Positions 6,687 through 8,203 of a stretch of DNA of 8,203 nt are shown piece after piece. Source of the stretch: DATJUF01 sp035502655. Its GTDB lineage: Bacteria > Desulfobacterota > Binatia > Binatales > Binataceae. The notes beneath the pieces are model-generated. The model saw only the letters and a list, made by a program, of their open reading frames with translations, searched no databases and was not told the origin of the DNA. Each line of letters opens with the position of its first letter. The first letter of the stretch is position 1. Where the stretch lies: contig DATJUF010000244.1 in assembly GCA_035502655.1 (NCBI GenBank), forward strand, positions 1-8,203, read 5' to 3'. The translations under genes were made by a program, and so were the position numbers.

Positions 6687-7037
6687 CTACTTGACCGAAC
6701 CGACAGTCAGGTAGGTTAGGCCGCCCTTCTCGTATTCGTCGCCTGTGACGGTCACTTCTTCCTCCATTTTATTGATGATATCGGCGGGAAGGGACATGTC
6801 GTTCTTGGGCGGCAATAGGATGTACATCTTGTCGGTGCCCTTTTCGACCAGCGCCACGGGAATGCCCTTCTTGGCGCATTCGGTCGCACACTGCTTATGA
6901 CCGGGGCCATGTGCGCCCATCGTGACATAACAGAAGCTGTCCTCAAGCGTTCCGGTGACCGACTTTTGCGCCGCCCACGCGGGAGTGCAGATACAGGCGG
7001 AAAGAGCGATGGCCCCCGCCGCGAAGAGATTTTTCAT
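6687..7037 (-). CDS. Small exported protein with Cys/His motif, unknown function
   Basis: The 116-residue precursor has a clear signal peptide (KNLF, then a hydrophobic core at 5-19 and a TPAWA-A cleavage site near residues 22-23), giving a mature periplasmic protein of about 94 residues. The mature part begins with SVTGTLEDSFCY and carries Cys36, His43, His47, Cys50 and Cys54, arranged C-X6-H-X3-H-X2-C-X3-C. It ends in beta-rich sequence (EEEVTVTGDEYEKGGLTYL) reminiscent of small OB-fold periplasmic domains. The Cys/His cluster could bind a metal or form disulfides. ATG 7037 is chosen over a longer open frame starting at 7139 because a perfect GGAGG lies five bases upstream and the signal peptide starts there. 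It lies next to the DUF2231 membrane protein in the same frame, so the two may work together. I know this as a recurring uncharacterised type but cannot give it a function. Confidence 0.85.
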   Translation of the reverse strand: MKNLFAAGAIALSACICTPAWAAQKSVTGTLEDSFCYVTMGAHGPGHKQCATECAKKGIPVALVEKGTDKMYILLPPKNDMSLPADIINKMEEEVTVTGDEYEKGGLTYLTVGSVK

Positions 7038-7042
7038 GGTTT

Positions 7043-7047
7043 CCTCC
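7043..7047 (-). promoter_or_regulatory. Ribosome binding site (Shine-Dalgarno) deciding the start of the exported Cys/His protein
   Basis: On the minus strand GGAGG (within GCGGAGGAAACC) precedes ATG 7037 by five bases. It is the strongest Shine-Dalgarno sequence near a start codon in the window. It rules in favour of the 116-residue product over the longer open frame that begins at 7139 inside the LysM gene. Confidence 0.8.
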
Positions 7048-7098
7048 GCTTTCAAGCAATAAGATGCAGCAAGGATCGAAGAAAACTCAAGGGATCGT

Positions 7099-8139
7099 TC
7101 AGCGGCGGGCAGAGCGGGCTTCGGCTTCCGCAGGCGCACCGATACCGCCGATTAGCTCGCGCCAGCGCGCGCGGCGTGCGCGTTCCCCAGGCGGTCCGAG
7201 CCGTGCCAGATGGATCTCGAGAATTTCTTTGAGTTGCTGATGCAGCCGTTCGAGCTCGGCGTCCTCCGGGATACGAGGCCGATCCTGACCATCTTCGAGC
7301 CCGCGGCGGCGCCTGCCGTACAACTCCTGGAGGCGCAATTCAGCCTTTGCGACGGTCGTGCGATACCGGTAGTCGAGCCTCCGCAGCGCCTCATTCATCT
7401 CAGCAACGGCACGAAAACGCCCTCGCAGGTTAAGCCATTCGATCAGCGCGGCCAGCATCACGCCGAACATCACAACGGCGGCGGCGGCGGCCATATAGGT
7501 CGCGGCTCGCCACCAAGGCAGCACGACAACCTCACGGGCGAACTCGTGGTTGGAAACAGCTAAATCGTGAAGCTGAACCTTGGCCGATTCGAGCCGGTTC
7601 TGCGCCATGGCGGCCTGCTGATTAATTTCATCGCGCTCGGCCGAGAGGCGGTCGATTTGCCCCTCCAGTTCCCGCATCCGCGCCAGATAAGGGTTAGGAA
7701 TCCGCAGTGTATGGCCGATGATCAGGCCAGTATCATCCGTGATGTGATTGATCCGGGTAAGTTCGCTGGTTTCGATGCCAAACGTATTGGCGATCGATTG
7801 CGGCGTATCGCCCGGGCGAATTGTGTAAGGGAAAAAACTGCGAGGCGCCAGATGGACAGCGCCCGTTTCATCGGTTTGCCCAGAAGCATTGCCTGGGGCT
7901 TGAACCGTCGGTCGTGCGCGCACTGATATGCCGTCAGCCTGATCGGAGTTATCCGCATCAGGCGGTGAGGCAATCTGCGAACTCGCATAGCCAGGCGGCT
8001 GAGGCGGTAGATCTTCCTCGGTCGGAGTTGCCAAAGCGATCCATGGCACGACCAGCAGAAAGATGGCCAATGCTAAAACTATCTCAGATACCAGCCGAAG
8101 CAGGGGTACCAGGCGATTGGGGGAGTCGCAGACGGTCAC
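7099..8139 (-). CDS. LysM-domain inner-membrane protein with two membrane helices and cytoplasmic coiled coil
   Basis: From GTG 8139 this is a 346-residue protein. A hydrophobic helix (about 17-38) is followed by a Pro/Ser/Asp-rich linker and one LysM domain at about 103-148 (YTIRPGDTPQSIANTFGI through LRIPNPY), a fold that binds N-acetylglucosamine glycans such as peptidoglycan. A heptad-rich helix (about 152-205) runs to a second membrane helix (210-234). A basic, Glu/Arg-rich helical tail (238-320) should then lie in the cytoplasm, with the LysM domain in the periplasm. The start is uncertain: GTG 8139 has GAGG 11 bases upstream and gives a tidy N-terminus. A TTG at 8169 is also in frame, and the frame stays open to the window edge, so the gene could begin outside. 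It is the first gene of the minus-strand run, 61 bases before the exported protein. I do not recognise a named family for the whole architecture. Confidence 0.85.
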   Translation of the reverse strand: MTVCDSPNRLVPLLRLVSEIVLALAIFLLVVPWIALATPTEEDLPPQPPGYASSQIASPPDADNSDQADGISVRARPTVQAPGNASGQTDETGAVHLAPRSFFPYTIRPGDTPQSIANTFGIETSELTRINHITDDTGLIIGHTLRIPNPYLARMRELEGQIDRLSAERDEINQQAAMAQNRLESAKVQLHDLAVSNHEFAREVVVLPWWRAATYMAAAAAVVMFGVMLAALIEWLNLRGRFRAVAEMNEALRRLDYRYRTTVAKAELRLQELYGRRRRGLEDGQDRPRIPEDAELERLHQQLKEILEIHLARLGPPGERARRARWRELIGGIGAPAEAEARSARR

Positions 8140-8203
8140 GGGAGAACTCGCCTCATTAGCGTAGTCCAAAAACGCTCTGATGCAAATGCGGAAGTAGCAT
8201 TCC

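Noticed and set aside
7038..7098. Possible promoter (TTGAGT ... TCTTAT) in the gap before the exported protein gene
   Set aside because: The spacer is about 20 bases and the -10 match is partial, so it is not better than chance in this gap.
7567..7926. Open frames on the plus strand opposite the LysM gene (7567-7926 and 7210-7563)
   Set aside because: They are antisense shadows; the minus strand encodes a LysM domain and membrane helices with clear motifs.

Overview
The window looks like an ordinary chromosomal segment of a GC-rich, Gram-negative bacterium. The Gram-negative reading rests on a HlyD-type periplasmic adaptor for an ABC exporter, a lipobox lipoprotein and a membrane-anchored LysM protein. 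No marker gene fixes the taxon. The gene style (many GTG/TTG starts, short spacers) would fit a deep-branching proteobacterial, Desulfobacterota-like, Binatota-like or Acidobacteria-like lineage, but that is a guess. I see no rRNA, tRNA, CRISPR array, insertion sequence, prophage or attachment site. Coding density is very high and no gene-free stretch exceeds about 60 bases.

Left arm, plus strand (1-3030): the last codons of an unidentified upstream gene end in a four-base stop/start overlap with a HlyD-type membrane-fusion protein. That gene overlaps by 44 bases an ABC-2 type ATPase of the DrrA/YbhF kind, which is followed 10 bases later by an ABC-2 permease. Together they form one tightly packed exporter operon: adaptor, ATPase and a single permease that presumably homodimerises. 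The substrate cannot be read from the sequence; drugs, lipids or small hydrophobic molecules are typical of the family.

Right arm, minus strand (8139 down to 3068): six genes run in the same direction with gaps of 3 to 61 bases and may be one transcription unit. In transcription order they are: a two-pass inner-membrane protein with a periplasmic LysM domain and a long cytoplasmic helical tail; a small exported protein with a Cys/His motif; a four-helix DUF2231-type membrane protein, in the same reading frame as the previous gene and separated from it by one TAG codon; a lipoprotein with a Pro-Asp pentad tail; glycogen synthase GlgA; and a ribonuclease HI with an added C-terminal Cys4 zinc-finger-like module and a terminal QPSLF peptide. 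The two arms converge with only 37 bases between stop codons and no convincing terminator.

I found no clear new defence, mobile or biosynthetic system. The points most worth a second look are the remodelled RNase HI (no basic handle, putative zinc finger, possible sliding-clamp peptide), the same-frame stop/start junction between the exported protein and DUF2231, and the architecture of the LysM membrane protein.
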